64,000 nt of DNA from Modestobacter sp. VKM Ac-2986 (GCF_026967795.1 NZ_JAPVBH010000001.1:62001-126000), one strand, 5' to 3'. Shown: positions 53,740 through 62,567, counted from the first letter of the stretch. Notes: generated from the sequence alone by a model not told the origin. Numbers and translations are program-made.

Positions 53740-54717
53740 CTAGGAGACGAGACCGACGCTGCGCATCCACTCGTAGGCGACGTCCGCCGGGTCCTCGCCG
53801 CCGACGTCGACCCGGCCGTTGAGCCCGATCATCACCTCGTCGGTCAGCAGCGGGGTGATCTCGGCGAAGACGTCGGCGATCTCGGGGTGCTCGTCCAGCG
53901 TCTCGGTGCGCACCACCGGCGCCATGTTGTACGCCGGGAAGTACCCCTGGTCGTCCTCGAGCACGGTCAGGTCCAGGGACTCGAGCCGGCCGTCGGTGGT
54001 GAAGACCTCGCCGAAGTTGCAGTCGCCGCGGTCGGTGGCGGTGTAGACCGCACCGGTGTCCAGCACCCGCACGTTCTCCCGCGGAACGCCCTGCGGGTCA
54101 CCGAGCGGGATGCCGTAGGTCTCCAGCATCGGCTCGAAGCCGTCGCTGCGGGTGGCGAACTCCGACTCCACGCAGAACGTCCGCTGCTCGACCGGCAGCG
54201 CGGCCACGTCGGACAGCGAGGCCACCCCGCCCAGCTCGGCGATCGCCTCGCTGCGGATGCCGAAGGCGTAGGTGTTGTTCGCCTCCGCCGGCGGCAGCCA
54301 GCTGATGCCGTTGGCGGCGTCGGCGTCCCGCACCGCCGCGTACTGCTCCTGCTGGTCCGGGATGCCCTCGGGCATGGCCAGGTAGTTCAGCCACCCGGTG
54401 CCGGTGTACTCCCACTGCATGTCGATCTTGCCGCTGAGCTGACCGGCCCGGGACGGCGCCGCCCCCGGGATGCTGGTGCTGTCGGCGACGTCGAAGCCGG
54501 CGACCTGCAGCGCGATCACCGCGATCTTGCCCAGGACCAGCTGCTCGGTGAAGTTCTTGGACCCCACGGTGATCGGGTCGCCGTCCACCCCGGCGATCGG
54601 CTGGATGGCACCGGCCGAGGCCTGCGGGGTGAAGGTGCTGGCGCTCTGCAGGCCGCAGCCGGTGAGCAGGACGCCGACCAGCGGCAGGACGACGGCGCAC
54701 GTGCGACGGGTGCCCAT
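53740..54717 (-). CDS. Osmoprotectant ABC transporter binding lipoprotein (OpuCC/OsmF type)
   Basis: A 325-residue lipoprotein with lipobox LLTGC. ITVGSKNFTEQLVLGKI is the hallmark of quaternary-amine binding proteins; MQWEYTGTGWLNYL and GDCNFGEVFTTDGR follow. ATG 54717 shares one base with the permease stop. It delivers glycine betaine, choline or carnitine to the permeases encoded upstream. Confidence 0.93.
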   Translation of the reverse strand: MGTRRTCAVVLPLVGVLLTGCGLQSASTFTPQASAGAIQPIAGVDGDPITVGSKNFTEQLVLGKIAVIALQVAGFDVADSTSIPGAAPSRAGQLSGKIDMQWEYTGTGWLNYLAMPEGIPDQQEQYAAVRDADAANGISWLPPAEANNTYAFGIRSEAIAELGGVASLSDVAALPVEQRTFCVESEFATRSDGFEPMLETYGIPLGDPQGVPRENVRVLDTGAVYTATDRGDCNFGEVFTTDGRLESLDLTVLEDDQGYFPAYNMAPVVRTETLDEHPEIADVFAEITPLLTDEVMIGLNGRVDVGGEDPADVAYEWMRSVGLVS

Positions 54718-55532
54718 CACAGCCCCTTCGGTCGGGCGACGTGCTCGACCACGCGGCCGAGCCAGTCGACGGCCAGCGCCAGCAGGGCGACGAGCACGGC
54801 CCCGGAGACCAGCAGCGAGTTCAGGTTCAGCGTGATGCCGGTGTTGATCAGCACGCCCAGGCCACCGCCGTCGATGAAGGTGGCCAGCGTCGCGGTGCCC
54901 ACCAGCAGCACCAGCGCGGTGCGCACCCCGGCGAGCATGACCGGGACGGCGAGCGGCAGCTCCACCCGGAACAGCACCGCCGCGGCGCTCATCCCCATGC
55001 CCCGGCCGGCCTCGACCAGCCGGGCGTCGACCTGCTGGATGCCGACCATGGTGTTGCGCAGCACCGGCAGCGCGGCGTAGAGCACCAGGCCGATCACCGT
55101 CGTCCGGAACCCGAACCCGAGCCACATGGCCAGCAGCACGAACAGGCCGATGGCCGGTGCGGCCTGGCCGGTGTTGGCCACGGCGAGCACCAGCGGGCTG
55201 AGCCGGCGGAACGGGCCGCGGGTCAGCGCGATCCCCAGCGGGATGGCGATGACCAGCACCAGCACCGCGGCGACCAGGGTCAGCGAGAGGTGCTCGCGGA
55301 TGCTGGTCCACAGCGCGGTGGCGTTGAGCTGACGGGCCTCGGTCTCGGTCAGCGTCGCGGTGGCCCGCCACACGAGGTACGCCGCGACACCCAGCAGGAC
55401 CAGCAGCGGCTGGACGGCCAGTGCCCGCCAGCCACCACGGGCCTTCGCCGGGGCAGCGGTGTCCCGGGCGTCGGCGGCCGCGCCGGCCCCGGCGGTGTCG
55501 ACGCCGGGCCGGCCGGTGGTCGCCGCGGTCAC
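54717..55532 (-). CDS. Osmoprotectant ABC transporter permease (OpuCB/OpuCD type) 2
   Basis: A 271-residue permease with about six helices. The N-terminal 35 residues are Ala-rich and cytoplasmic. TGQAAPAIGLFVLLAMWLGF and YAALPVLRNTMVGIQQVD with VEAGRGMGMS form the typical QAT coupling region. GTG 55532 overlaps the ATPase stop as GTGA. Confidence 0.92.
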   Translation of the reverse strand: MTAATTGRPGVDTAGAGAAADARDTAAPAKARGGWRALAVQPLLVLLGVAAYLVWRATATLTETEARQLNATALWTSIREHLSLTLVAAVLVLVIAIPLGIALTRGPFRRLSPLVLAVANTGQAAPAIGLFVLLAMWLGFGFRTTVIGLVLYAALPVLRNTMVGIQQVDARLVEAGRGMGMSAAAVLFRVELPLAVPVMLAGVRTALVLLVGTATLATFIDGGGLGVLINTGITLNLNSLLVSGAVLVALLALAVDWLGRVVEHVARPKGL

Positions 55533-56713
55533 CCGGCGACCGCCGCGCGGGCCTGCCGGATGGCGGCCATGACGCTCTCGATGGTGAGCACGCCGGCCAG
55601 GCTGTCGCGGTTGCCCATCACGACCACTCCTGCCTGGCTGGCGGCCAGCATGGTGTCCAGTGCGTCGTTGAGGGTCGAGCGCAGGCCGACGACCGGCAGA
55701 CGCGCGTCGACGGTGCCCGGCACGGACGTCGTCCGGCCGAGCTCGGCGAGCGTGGGCCAGCTGACCGGACGGCCCCGCTGGTCGAGGACGACCACGAAGT
55801 CGTCGCCGGCCGCACGGGCCACGGCGACGGCAGCCGCGGAGTCGCCGCCGACGGTCGCGGTGGTGACCTGCCGGAGCTCGACGTCCTCGACCCGGGCCAG
55901 GGTCAGCTGCTTCAGCGTCGCCCCGGCGCCCACGAAGTCGGCGACGTACTGCTCGGCCGGGTCGCTGAGGACCTCCTCCGGCGTGCCGTGCTGCACGACC
56001 CGGGCCCCGACGTCGAAGACGACGATCTTGTCGCCGAGCTTCACGGCCTCGTCGAAGTCGTGGGTGACGCAGACGATGGTCTTGCCCAGCTCGTCCTGGA
56101 TGCGCAGCATCTCGTCCTGCAGGCGCTGGCGGGTGATCGGGTCGACGGCGCCGAACGGCTCGTCCATCAGCAGCACCGGCGGGTCGGCGGCCAGCCCGCG
56201 GGCGACGCCGACGCGCTGCTGCTGCCCGCCGGAGAGCTCCCGGGGGTAGCGGTCGCGGTAGACCGTGGGGTCCAGCCCGACCAGGTCCAGCAGCTCGTCG
56301 ACGCGGCCGGCGACCTTCTTCTTCTCCCAGCCGAGCATCTTCGGCACCAGGGCCACGTTGGCGCCCACGGTCATGTGCGGGAAGAGCCCGCCGGCCTGGA
56401 TGACGTAGCCGATCCGGCGGCGCAGCTGGTCGGGGTCCTGCCCGGTGACGTCCTCGTCGCCCAGGAAGATCTTGCCGCTGGTGGGCTCGATGAGCCGGTT
56501 GATCATCTTCAGCAGCGTGGTCTTCCCGCAGCCGGAGGGGCCGACGAACATCGTCGTCCTGCCGGCAGGGAGCTCCAGGGTGACGGCGTCGACGGCCGGC
56601 TTGTCCTGCCCGGGGTAGCGCTTGGTGACGCCCTCGAGCCGGATCGGCAGGCCGCTGGCCCGCCGTCCGCTCGAGGCGACGGTGGCGCCGGCCGGCGCCT
56701 TGGTGTCAGACAC
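55529..56713 (-). CDS. Osmoprotectant ABC transporter ATPase with CBS domains (OpuCA type)
   Basis: A 394-residue ATPase. Walker A GPSGCGKTT, signature ELSGGQQQRVGVARGLA, Walker B LLMDEPFGAVD and VTHDFDEAVKLGD are present. The C-terminal third (about 255-390) holds paired CBS motifs (LDTMLAASQAGVVVMGNRDSLAGVL), which sense ionic strength or nucleotides in OpuA/OpuC. GTG 56713 overlaps the upstream permease by 8 bases. Confidence 0.94.
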   Translation of the reverse strand: MSDTKAPAGATVASSGRRASGLPIRLEGVTKRYPGQDKPAVDAVTLELPAGRTTMFVGPSGCGKTTLLKMINRLIEPTSGKIFLGDEDVTGQDPDQLRRRIGYVIQAGGLFPHMTVGANVALVPKMLGWEKKKVAGRVDELLDLVGLDPTVYRDRYPRELSGGQQQRVGVARGLAADPPVLLMDEPFGAVDPITRQRLQDEMLRIQDELGKTIVCVTHDFDEAVKLGDKIVVFDVGARVVQHGTPEEVLSDPAEQYVADFVGAGATLKQLTLARVEDVELRQVTTATVGGDSAAAVAVARAAGDDFVVVLDQRGRPVSWPTLAELGRTTSVPGTVDARLPVVGLRSTLNDALDTMLAASQAGVVVMGNRDSLAGVLTIESVMAAIRQARAAVAG

Positions 56714-57347
56714 GGATCCCCCTGGGGGTGGTGAGGCGACCGGCCAGCACGAGCAGCAGGTCGAGGACGAGGGCCAGCAGGACGACGGCCATCGTCCCGG
56801 TGAGCGCGGAGTTGACGGCGTTGGCGCCACCGAGCCGGGAGAGCCCGGTGAAGATGAAGCCGCCCAGGCCCGGGCCGAGCACGTAGGCGGCGATCGCCGC
56901 GATGCCCATGACCATCTGGGTGGACGTGCGGACGCCGGCCAGGATGACCGGCCAGGCCAGCGGCACCTCCACGCGCAGCAGGGTGGCCAGCCGGCTCATG
57001 CCCATGCCGCGGGCGGACTCGACCAGCGACGGGTCGACCCCGGCCAGCCCAACGACGGCGTTGCGCAGCACCGGCAGCGCGGCGTAGAAGGTGACGGCGA
57101 TGACCGCCGGGGTGATGCCGAAGCCGAAGGGCGCCAGCAGGATGCCCAGCAGCGCGAAGGCCGGGATGGTCAGCCCGACGGCGGACACCCCGTTGGCCAG
57201 TGCGGTGGCCCGGGGGCTCCGGTAGACCGCCATCGCGACCAGCAGCGCGATCACCGTGCCCAGGAGCACGCACTGCACGACCAGGCTGAGGTGCTGCAGC
57301 GCCTGCTGGGCGATCTGGCCGCGCCGGTCCAGCACGTAGTCCCACAT
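56706..57347 (-). CDS. Osmoprotectant ABC transporter permease (OpuCB type) 1
   Basis: A 213-residue permease beginning MWDYVLDRRGQIAQQALQHL, the normal start for this family; longer frames lack homology. It shows TIPAFALLGILLAPFGFG and YAALPVLRNAVVGLAGVDPS with ESARGMGMS. It is first in the four-gene opuC-like operon. A GGAGGAGGAG stretch lies 11 bases upstream. Confidence 0.92.
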   Translation of the reverse strand: MWDYVLDRRGQIAQQALQHLSLVVQCVLLGTVIALLVAMAVYRSPRATALANGVSAVGLTIPAFALLGILLAPFGFGITPAVIAVTFYAALPVLRNAVVGLAGVDPSLVESARGMGMSRLATLLRVEVPLAWPVILAGVRTSTQMVMGIAAIAAYVLGPGLGGFIFTGLSRLGGANAVNSALTGTMAVVLLALVLDLLLVLAGRLTTPRGIRV

Positions 57348-57721
57348 CCGAGGTGGCTCCTCCTCCGCCCGGCTCGAGGGTGCCGGGACGTTCGTCGCCA
57401 CGGGGGCGCCCGGCGGTCCTCCGGCGGCACGGTGGCCGCGCCCGAGGAGCCGCACGCGGGAGGCCGTCCCCCGCGCGGGACGACGGGCCTGGGCTCGGCC
57501 CTCGTCGTCCGGGTGTGTCACGGTGTCACAGCCTGCGGGGGACCGCGAACGAGGGGACGGAACGCCACCGGAGCGGAACCCCAGGTGATCGACGGCCGGC
57601 AGGCGTGGCGCACCCCCATCGGGGTAGCGGAGCAGGGTCGCCCTCCCGCTCCACCAGCGCCGGAGCAGAGGATCACCCGGGGCACGACGTCCCGGACGGA
57701 CGAGGAGGAACCATCAACACC
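57348..57721. other. 374-base region between the osmoprotectant operon and STAS gene
   Basis: No convincing gene is present. The region contains the direct repeat GTGTCACG/GTGTCACA at 57515-57530 and GGAGGAA at 57704-57710, ribosome-binding site for the STAS gene. It should hold the two divergent promoters. Confidence 0.5.
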
Positions 57722-58135
57722 GTGAGGCCGGCAGCTGAACCAGCGTCGTTCGACGTGGCGCTGACCGACGGGCCCGAGCCCGGTCAGCTCGTCGCGCAGG
57801 TGCACGGCGAGCTCGACGCGGCCGGCAACCCGCTGCTGCAGGCCACCCTCCTCAAGGCGTTGCGCCGGGCCGCGCGGGTGCTGACCATCGACCTGTCCGG
57901 GGTCACCTTCTTCGGCTCGGCCGGCGTGACCGCGCTCGTCTGGGTCAGCCAGCACCCCGAGGCCGCCGGCAAGCACGTGCGGGTCGTGGCCACCAGCCGC
58001 ATCGTCACCGGTCCGCTGGAGCTCACCGGGCTGCTGGAACGACTGGACGTGGAGGGCATGCCCGAGACGCCCGACGGGCCCGCCGGCAGGACCCCCGGCG
58101 CCGTCGACGAGAGCCCTGCCCCGCCGTCCCGCTGA
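57722..58135 (+). CDS. STAS-domain anti-anti-sigma factor
   Basis: A 137-residue protein with one STAS domain (about 12-115). LTIDLSGVTFFGSAGVTALV holds the phosphorylatable Ser (in FFGSAGV) in the expected place after the strand. VATSRIVTGPLELTGLLERL follows. GTG 57722 is 11 bases from GGAGGAA, rather far. It lies upstream of an RsbW-like ATPase gene and would be its binding partner and a substrate for PP2C phosphatases. Confidence 0.9.
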   Translation: MRPAAEPASFDVALTDGPEPGQLVAQVHGELDAAGNPLLQATLLKALRRAARVLTIDLSGVTFFGSAGVTALVWVSQHPEAAGKHVRVVATSRIVTGPLELTGLLERLDVEGMPETPDGPAGRTPGAVDESPAPPSR

Positions 58136-58233
58136 GCGACACGACTCCCGTCGGGACCCCCCTGTGGTGCAGGAGACGTCGGCGTCGGCCACGATGGGTG
58201 CCGGAGACACCGACCCAGCGGGAGGACCGAAGA

Positions 58234-58716
58234 GTGAGTGCACTGGTCTGGCCCTCCGCACCCGTCCCCTCCGAGGAGGGCGACGTCTGGCGGTGGGAGC
58301 TGCCCACGGTGCACGACGCCTCTCGCGTCCGGATGGACCTGCGCGCCCGCCTCGCCCACCCCTCACTGGCCGCCCGGTCGACCGAGGACGCCCGTGAGGG
58401 CCTGCTGCTGACGTTCGAGGAGCTGAGTTCCAACGCCCTGCGGCACGGCGGCGGCTCGGTGGAGGCGGTGATCCACGCGCTGCCCACGGGCTGGCTGATC
58501 GTGCTCACCGACGGCAACCCCGACTCCCCGCCGCAGCCCGCGGTCGACCGCGACCCCGCCTACGGGGGCATGGGGCTGCCGATGGTCGCCCAGCTGTCGG
58601 TCGACTACGGCTGGGCCGCCGAGCCCGGCCGCAAGCACGTCTGGGCGATGCTCCCCTCCGGGATGGCCGCGGCTGCGGTCCCCCGCCCCCGCTCCTCCTC
58701 CGGCCCGGCGGCCTGA
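58234..58716 (+). CDS. RsbW/SpoIIAB-like ATP-binding anti-sigma/kinase protein 2
   Basis: A 160-residue HATPase_c protein. The N-box is FEELSSNALRHGGGSV and the lid GGMGLPMVAQLSVDYGW. GTG 58234 follows GGGAGGA by 7 bases. It lies 98 bases after the STAS gene, giving an antagonist/kinase pair. It is a paralogue of the protein at 46345. The last 112 bases overlap the convergent kinase gene. Confidence 0.88.
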   Translation: MSALVWPSAPVPSEEGDVWRWELPTVHDASRVRMDLRARLAHPSLAARSTEDAREGLLLTFEELSSNALRHGGGSVEAVIHALPTGWLIVLTDGNPDSPPQPAVDRDPAYGGMGLPMVAQLSVDYGWAAEPGRKHVWAMLPSGMAAAAVPRPRSSSGPAA

Positions 58717-59174
58717 GGAAGGACCCCCTCGCCGCCCACTGCACGGACGACCGTCACCTCGGTGAAGCCCTCGGCCGTCGTGGGGGCGACCAGCCGGCCC
58801 GCGGCAGCATGCAGCCCGACCAGGGGCACGCGAGCAGCACCCGTGCGGGCGTCGTTGCGTTCCCGGCACGTCCCCAGCGGGACGTCGAGGAACACCGCCC
58901 GCACGGGGACGCAGGCCGCTGCGGCGATCGCGATCAGCGGGGCGCGTTCGGCGACCGACGGCGAGGTGTTGTCGACGACGACGCTGCGGCCCTCGGCCAG
59001 CAGCTCCGCGACCACCCGCTGCTGCCGCGCCTCGCGGTGCCGGGCGCGCGGCCAGTGGTCCTTGCTGACCACGACGTGGGTGCCGGCCAGGTGCCCGGCC
59101 ACCCACGTCGACTTCCCCGACGCCTGCAGCCCGACCACGACCACCAGCTCCTGCGGCCGGGCCGCCGGTCTCAC
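58605..59174 (-). CDS. P-loop AAA/kinase-like protein
   Basis: A 189-residue protein resembling polynucleotide-kinase-type P-loop proteins. Walker A is VVVGLQASGKST; VVSKDHWPRARHREARQQ and VVVDNTSPSVAER follow, and the lid is near PLGTCRERNDARTG. GTG 59174 overlaps the upstream gene as GTGA. The kinase fold ends near 58760; the last ~50 residues are antisense to a stop-adjacent repeat and the end of the ATPase gene and look like an acquired tail. Substrate unknown. Confidence 0.75.
   Translation of the reverse strand: MRPAARPQELVVVVGLQASGKSTWVAGHLAGTHVVVSKDHWPRARHREARQQRVVAELLAEGRSVVVDNTSPSVAERAPLIAIAAAACVPVRAVFLDVPLGTCRERNDARTGAARVPLVGLHAAAGRLVAPTTAEGFTEVTVVRAVGGEGVLPQAAGPEEERGRGTAAAAIPEGSIAQTCLRPGSAAQP
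58717..58745 (+). repeat. Stop-codon-adjacent repeat, copy 3 (5' half)
   Basis: GGAAGGACCCCCTCGCCGCC follows the stop of the RsbW-like gene directly. It matches the first half of the copy at 59927; the second half is missing. It lies in the 3' part of the convergent kinase frame. Confidence 0.5.
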
Positions 59175-59437
59175 GCGGTGGCGCGGAGCCGGGTCACCGG
59201 CGCGTCGTCGTCCTCGGCGCCGGGGCGGGGCGCGGGGTGCTCGACCAGGGCGAGCACCCGGCCGGACATGAACCGGGCGGTGCGCACCGTCGTGCCGCCC
59301 CGGGTCACCTCGGCGACTTCCACGACCCCGCGGCCGTGCGTGGTCTCCACCCGGCGACCGGCCCGGGTCGCCTCGATGTCGTACGTGCGCACGCTGCCGC
59401 CTGCATCGACGACGACCTCCACGCGGTCACCCTTCAC
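59171..59437 (-). CDS. Small protein of unknown function
   Basis: An 88-residue protein, probably beta-rich (VEVVVDAGGSVRTYDIEATR, GVVEVAEVTRGGTTVRTARF). GAGGAGG lies upstream of GTG 59437. It overlaps the P-loop protein gene by 4 bases, so the two are co-translated. I recognise no family. Confidence 0.65.
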   Translation of the reverse strand: MKGDRVEVVVDAGGSVRTYDIEATRAGRRVETTHGRGVVEVAEVTRGGTTVRTARFMSGRVLALVEHPAPRPGAEDDDAPVTRLRATA

Positions 59438-59578
59438 GGCGTCCTCCTCGTTGCCTCGTCCACACCAGGTGGAACACCCCCAGGGGGTACCGGATTCCCA
59501 GGTCAGCGGCCTGCCAGGGGTTGATCACCGCCGGGGATGGGCACACGGGAGCAGTTGCCCGCGATCGAAGGAGACCCT

Positions 59579-59926
59579 GTGTTCCCGGCCGAGAACATCC
59601 GTGACTGGCGCACCCTCAACGTCGTCGACCCCACCGGCGCCAAGATCGGCACCCTGGAGTCGGTCTACGTCGACACGACCACCGACCAGCCGTTCTTCGC
59701 CGCCGTGGTCACCGGCTTCATCGGCCGGCACAAGCTGACCTTCGTGCCGCTGACCGACGCCACGGTCGCGCCCGACCACATCACGGTCCAGGTGAGCAAG
59801 GACCTGGCGAAGAACGCCCCGTCGATCGACACCGACGGGGAGCTGCCCGCGGAGTCCGAGCCCGAGGTGTTCAACTACTACGGCTTCGCGTACACCCCTG
59901 GCGTCCGGCGGCTCGCCCGCCGCTGA
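59579..59926 (+). CDS. PRC-barrel domain protein
   Basis: A 115-residue protein with a PRC barrel (about 8-85): ENIRDWRTLNVVDPTGAKIG, LESVYVDTTTDQPFFAAVV and KLTFVPLTDATVAPDHITV. A tail contains FNYYGFAY. GTG 59579 is chosen because AAGGAG lies 5 bases upstream; ATG 59537 would add 14 residues. PRC-barrel proteins of this size are common in stress-tolerant actinobacteria; function unknown. Confidence 0.82.
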   Translation: MFPAENIRDWRTLNVVDPTGAKIGTLESVYVDTTTDQPFFAAVVTGFIGRHKLTFVPLTDATVAPDHITVQVSKDLAKNAPSIDTDGELPAESEPEVFNYYGFAYTPGVRRLARR

Positions 59927-59989
59927 CGAAGGACCCCCTTGCCCCCCACCACGAGCGAGCTCGCGGCGGGACCCGGCAAGGGGGCCTTC
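59927..59989. repeat. Stop-codon-adjacent repeat, copy 4, full hairpin
   Basis: Right after the TGA at 59924 comes CGAAGGACCCCCTTGCC; it pairs with GGCAAGGGGGCCTTC (59975-59989), with one bulged base. The far end runs into the convergent NYN gene stop at 59988-59990. The loop includes CGAGCGAGCTCG. It likely acts as a bidirectional terminator. Confidence 0.75.
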
Positions 59990-60674
59990 AGCCGCGCCGG
60001 GCGGTGAAGGCGCTGGCGGCGTCGCGCAGGCTCTTCGTGGGCTTGAGCCAGGCACCGTCGACGGGCAGGGCGTCGAGCCGGACACGGTCCAGCGGCGCGG
60101 CGAACGCGCCGGGCACGTCCTCGATGTCGATGAAGCGCAGCAGCTCCGAGCTGATCGCGTAGCCGGCGACCTCGCTGAAGGCGACGACGACGACCTCGGT
60201 GCCCGAGCGGGCGAGGTCCTCCAACGGCTCGGCGAAGTTGCGGCCGTCACCGGAGAACACCACCAGGCGGCGCAGCTGGTGGCTGTGCGCGCGGACGCTG
60301 ATGTGGTCGAGCATCGACTGGTCGATGTCGTCGTCCTGCTGCAGCTTGGGCCGGGCGAAGACCGCGTACCCGAAGCTGCGCAGTGCCTCGACCCAGCGCT
60401 GCAGCGAGGTGGCGTGCTGCGGCGGGACGTTGGCGAAGACCGCGGCCTCCACCTCCGTCTGCGGCTCCGAGGCGCCGTCCACGAACCAGGCGGCGATCGC
60501 GTCGAAGCGCGGCCGGGACGCCGCGGTCGGCCGGGCCCCGATGACGTTGGACAGCGTCATGTCGATGTTCGGCGCGTCCCAGACCAGCAGGTCCAGCGGC
60601 GGGCGGGCGCCGTCCAGCGAGGGCTGGTCGTACCCGTCGGCCGGTCGGGTCTCTTCGACGAGGCTGTCGGTCAC
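59988..60674 (-). CDS. NYN-domain (PIN-like) protein
   Basis: A 228-residue protein. The NYN/LabA-type motifs are LLVWDAPNIDMTLSNVIG near residue 27, an acidic patch in QQDDDIDQSMLDHI, and RRLVVFSGDGRNFAEPLEDL with TEVVVVAF. The acidic residues fit a metal-dependent RNase site. GTG 60674 is the start; the frame runs further upstream without homology. RNA target unknown. Confidence 0.82.
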   Translation of the reverse strand: MTDSLVEETRPADGYDQPSLDGARPPLDLLVWDAPNIDMTLSNVIGARPTAASRPRFDAIAAWFVDGASEPQTEVEAAVFANVPPQHATSLQRWVEALRSFGYAVFARPKLQQDDDIDQSMLDHISVRAHSHQLRRLVVFSGDGRNFAEPLEDLARSGTEVVVVAFSEVAGYAISSELLRFIDIEDVPGAFAAPLDRVRLDALPVDGAWLKPTKSLRDAASAFTARRG

Positions 60675-60850
60675 CCGCCCAGTGTGCCGGTCCTCGCCCG
60701 TGGTGCGGACCGGCGGGCGGGTCGGCGCCACCGGTGTGCCCGCCGGGGCCGTCGCCCGGCGGCGGACGCGCGCGGTCACCGCTCCACCTGGGACGCGGGA
60801 CGGTGAGCTCACAGGGCGCACGGTACGAGGCCGCGGCGACGGGGCCGCAC

Positions 60851-61240
60851 TCAGGCGCGCACCAGCCCGTGCAGGGCCAGCAGCGCCACCGGGGCGTAGC
60901 CGACCACCAGGGGCAGCGGCCCGCGCACCCGCAGGCCCGTCGTCGTCCCGCCGTCCGGGCCGGGGGTGACCCAGTGCAGCAGGGTGAGCCGGGCCGGGCC
61001 GACCTGCACCGTCCACCGCCAGCGCCGGGTGGCGGTGTCGACCTCGTCGACCAGGAAGGGCACCGAGACGCCCGCCGGACCGAGCACCCGGCCGGTGACG
61101 CCCTGCGTGATCGTCGCCGCGTCGGTGTCCGCGCCGGTGATGTACGGCGACCAGCTCGACCAGCGGGCGGGGTGCAGGTAGCGGTCCCAGGCCTCCGCGG
61201 GGTCGACGGGGCCGGTGGCGTGCAGGGTCAGCGTGGTCAC
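60851..61240 (-). CDS. SRPBCC (START/polyketide cyclase-like) protein
   Basis: A 129-residue protein of the SRPBCC fold: PAEAWDRYLHPARWSSWSPY, VTGRVLGPAGVSVPFLVDEV, RRWRWTVQVGPARLTLLHWV. It has a hydrophobic C-terminal helix. The start is uncertain; GTG 61240 fits the fold, though the frame is open upstream through the parS-like site. Ligand unknown. Confidence 0.75.
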   Translation of the reverse strand: MTTLTLHATGPVDPAEAWDRYLHPARWSSWSPYITGADTDAATITQGVTGRVLGPAGVSVPFLVDEVDTATRRWRWTVQVGPARLTLLHWVTPGPDGGTTTGLRVRGPLPLVVGYAPVALLALHGLVRA

Positions 61241-61260
61241 CTCGGGCCAGTGCCCCGGTC

Positions 61261-61274
61261 GTTCCACGTGGAAC
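61261..61274. other. parS-like ParB-binding site 3
   Basis: The third exact copy of GTTCCACGTGGAAC lies between cinA and the SRPBCC gene. The three copies are about 30 kb and 24 kb apart. Confidence 0.7.
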
Positions 61275-61283
61275 CGCGGCCGG

Positions 61284-62567
61284 TCACGCCGGCGGCCCGC
61301 CCAGCAGCAGCTCGCGCAGCAGGTGCAGCACCAGGGTCGTCGTCCGCTCCCGGACGGCGTCCCGCCCACCCCGGAGGACGACGGACCGGGTGAGCACCTG
61401 CTCCGGCGCGACGACGGCGAGGTGCACGGTGCCCACCGGCTTGTCCGGCGTCCCGCCGCCCGGCCCGGCGATGCCGGTGACGCCGATCCCGACGTCGGCG
61501 CCGAACCGGTGCCGCGCCCCGTCGGCCATCGTGCGGGCGACCTCGGGGCTGACCGCGCCGTGGGCGGCGATCAGCTCGGCAGGGACGTCGAGCAGCTGCT
61601 CCTTGGCGCTGTTCGCGTACGCGGCCACGCCGCCCAGCAGCCAGGCCGAGGCGCCGGCCGGGGCGGTGAGCCGGGCGGTGACCAGGCCGGCGGTGCAGGA
61701 GTCGCCCACCGCGACCCGCAGGCCGGCGTCGGCCAGGGCGACGGTCACCAGCTCGTCGAGGGTCGGACCGTCGCTGTACAGGGTGGCGCCGAAGTCCTCC
61801 TCGACGGCCGCACGGAGCCGCGCGTGGGCCGGGGCGGCGTCCGGGCCGTAGCGGGTGACGATCTCCAGCTCGCCGTCGCGCAGGCAGGTGGTGACCTCCA
61901 GGCCGGCGAGCTGGTCGTCGACCCGGCGGAGGGTGGCGGCCAGCTCCGACTCCGGGGTGCCCCACAGCCGCAGCGTCGACTGCCGCAGCTCGGTGGCCCC
62001 GGCGAGCGCGCGGCGCACCGGCTCGGTGGCCAGCGCGGCCGGCCACATCCCCTGCAGCTCCGACGGCGGGCCGGGCAGCACCAGCACCGGCGGGCCGCTG
62101 CGCCCCTCCGCCACCGGGACGACCAGCCCGGGTGCGGTGCCGACCGGCTCGACGACCGTGGCCCCCGCGGGCACCATCGCCTGCTTCGCCGTGCCGGCCG
62201 CGGTGGCCGCCGGGTCGGTGTGCCAGCCGCGGCGGGCGCTGAGCCGGGCCACCACGTCGGCGATCCGCTGCTCGAGCTCCGGGTCCAGCACCGAGGGACG
62301 CCCCTGGTGGTCACCGACCACCGCGGCGGTGAGGTCGTCGGCGGTGGGGCCGAGGCCGCCGGTGGTGATCACCAGGTCGACCCCACTGCCGGCCAGGAAG
62401 GCCAGCGCCGCCGTGAGGTCGTCCGGCCGGTCACCGACCACCACGACCGCGCCGACGTCGACCCCGAGGCCCCGCAGCGCCTCGGCCAGCCACGGCCCGT
62501 TGCGGTCGGCCACCCGGCCGGTGAGCACCTCGGTGCCGGTCACCACGATGCCTGCGCGCGCTGTCAC
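61284..62567 (-). CDS. cinA: CinA-family protein (MoaB-like and PncC domains)
   Basis: A 427-residue two-domain protein. The N-terminal MoCF/COG1058 domain has GIVVTGTEVLTGRVADRNG and ITTGGLGPTADDLT, with LPGPPSEL. The C-terminal nicotinamide-nucleotide amidase-type domain (about 265-420) has VAVGDSCTAGLVTARLT, YANSAKEQLLDV and GVTGIAGPGGGTPDKPVGTV. It probably recycles damaged pyridine nucleotides (ADP-ribose pyrophosphatase and NMN deamidase activities). GTG 62567 is the start. Confidence 0.93.
   Translation of the reverse strand: MTARAGIVVTGTEVLTGRVADRNGPWLAEALRGLGVDVGAVVVVGDRPDDLTAALAFLAGSGVDLVITTGGLGPTADDLTAAVVGDHQGRPSVLDPELEQRIADVVARLSARRGWHTDPAATAAGTAKQAMVPAGATVVEPVGTAPGLVVPVAEGRSGPPVLVLPGPPSELQGMWPAALATEPVRRALAGATELRQSTLRLWGTPESELAATLRRVDDQLAGLEVTTCLRDGELEIVTRYGPDAAPAHARLRAAVEEDFGATLYSDGPTLDELVTVALADAGLRVAVGDSCTAGLVTARLTAPAGASAWLLGGVAAYANSAKEQLLDVPAELIAAHGAVSPEVARTMADGARHRFGADVGIGVTGIAGPGGGTPDKPVGTVHLAVVAPEQVLTRSVVLRGGRDAVRERTTTLVLHLLRELLLGGPPA

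Noticed and set aside
57515-57530. GTGTCACG/GTGTCACA direct repeat as a defined operator
   Set aside because: Only two short units and no matching copy elsewhere in the window; kept only as a remark.
61241-61369. N-terminal extension of the SRPBCC protein through the parS-like site
   Set aside because: It gives a Cys/Arg-rich segment overlapping cinA in another frame; the fold starts after 61240.
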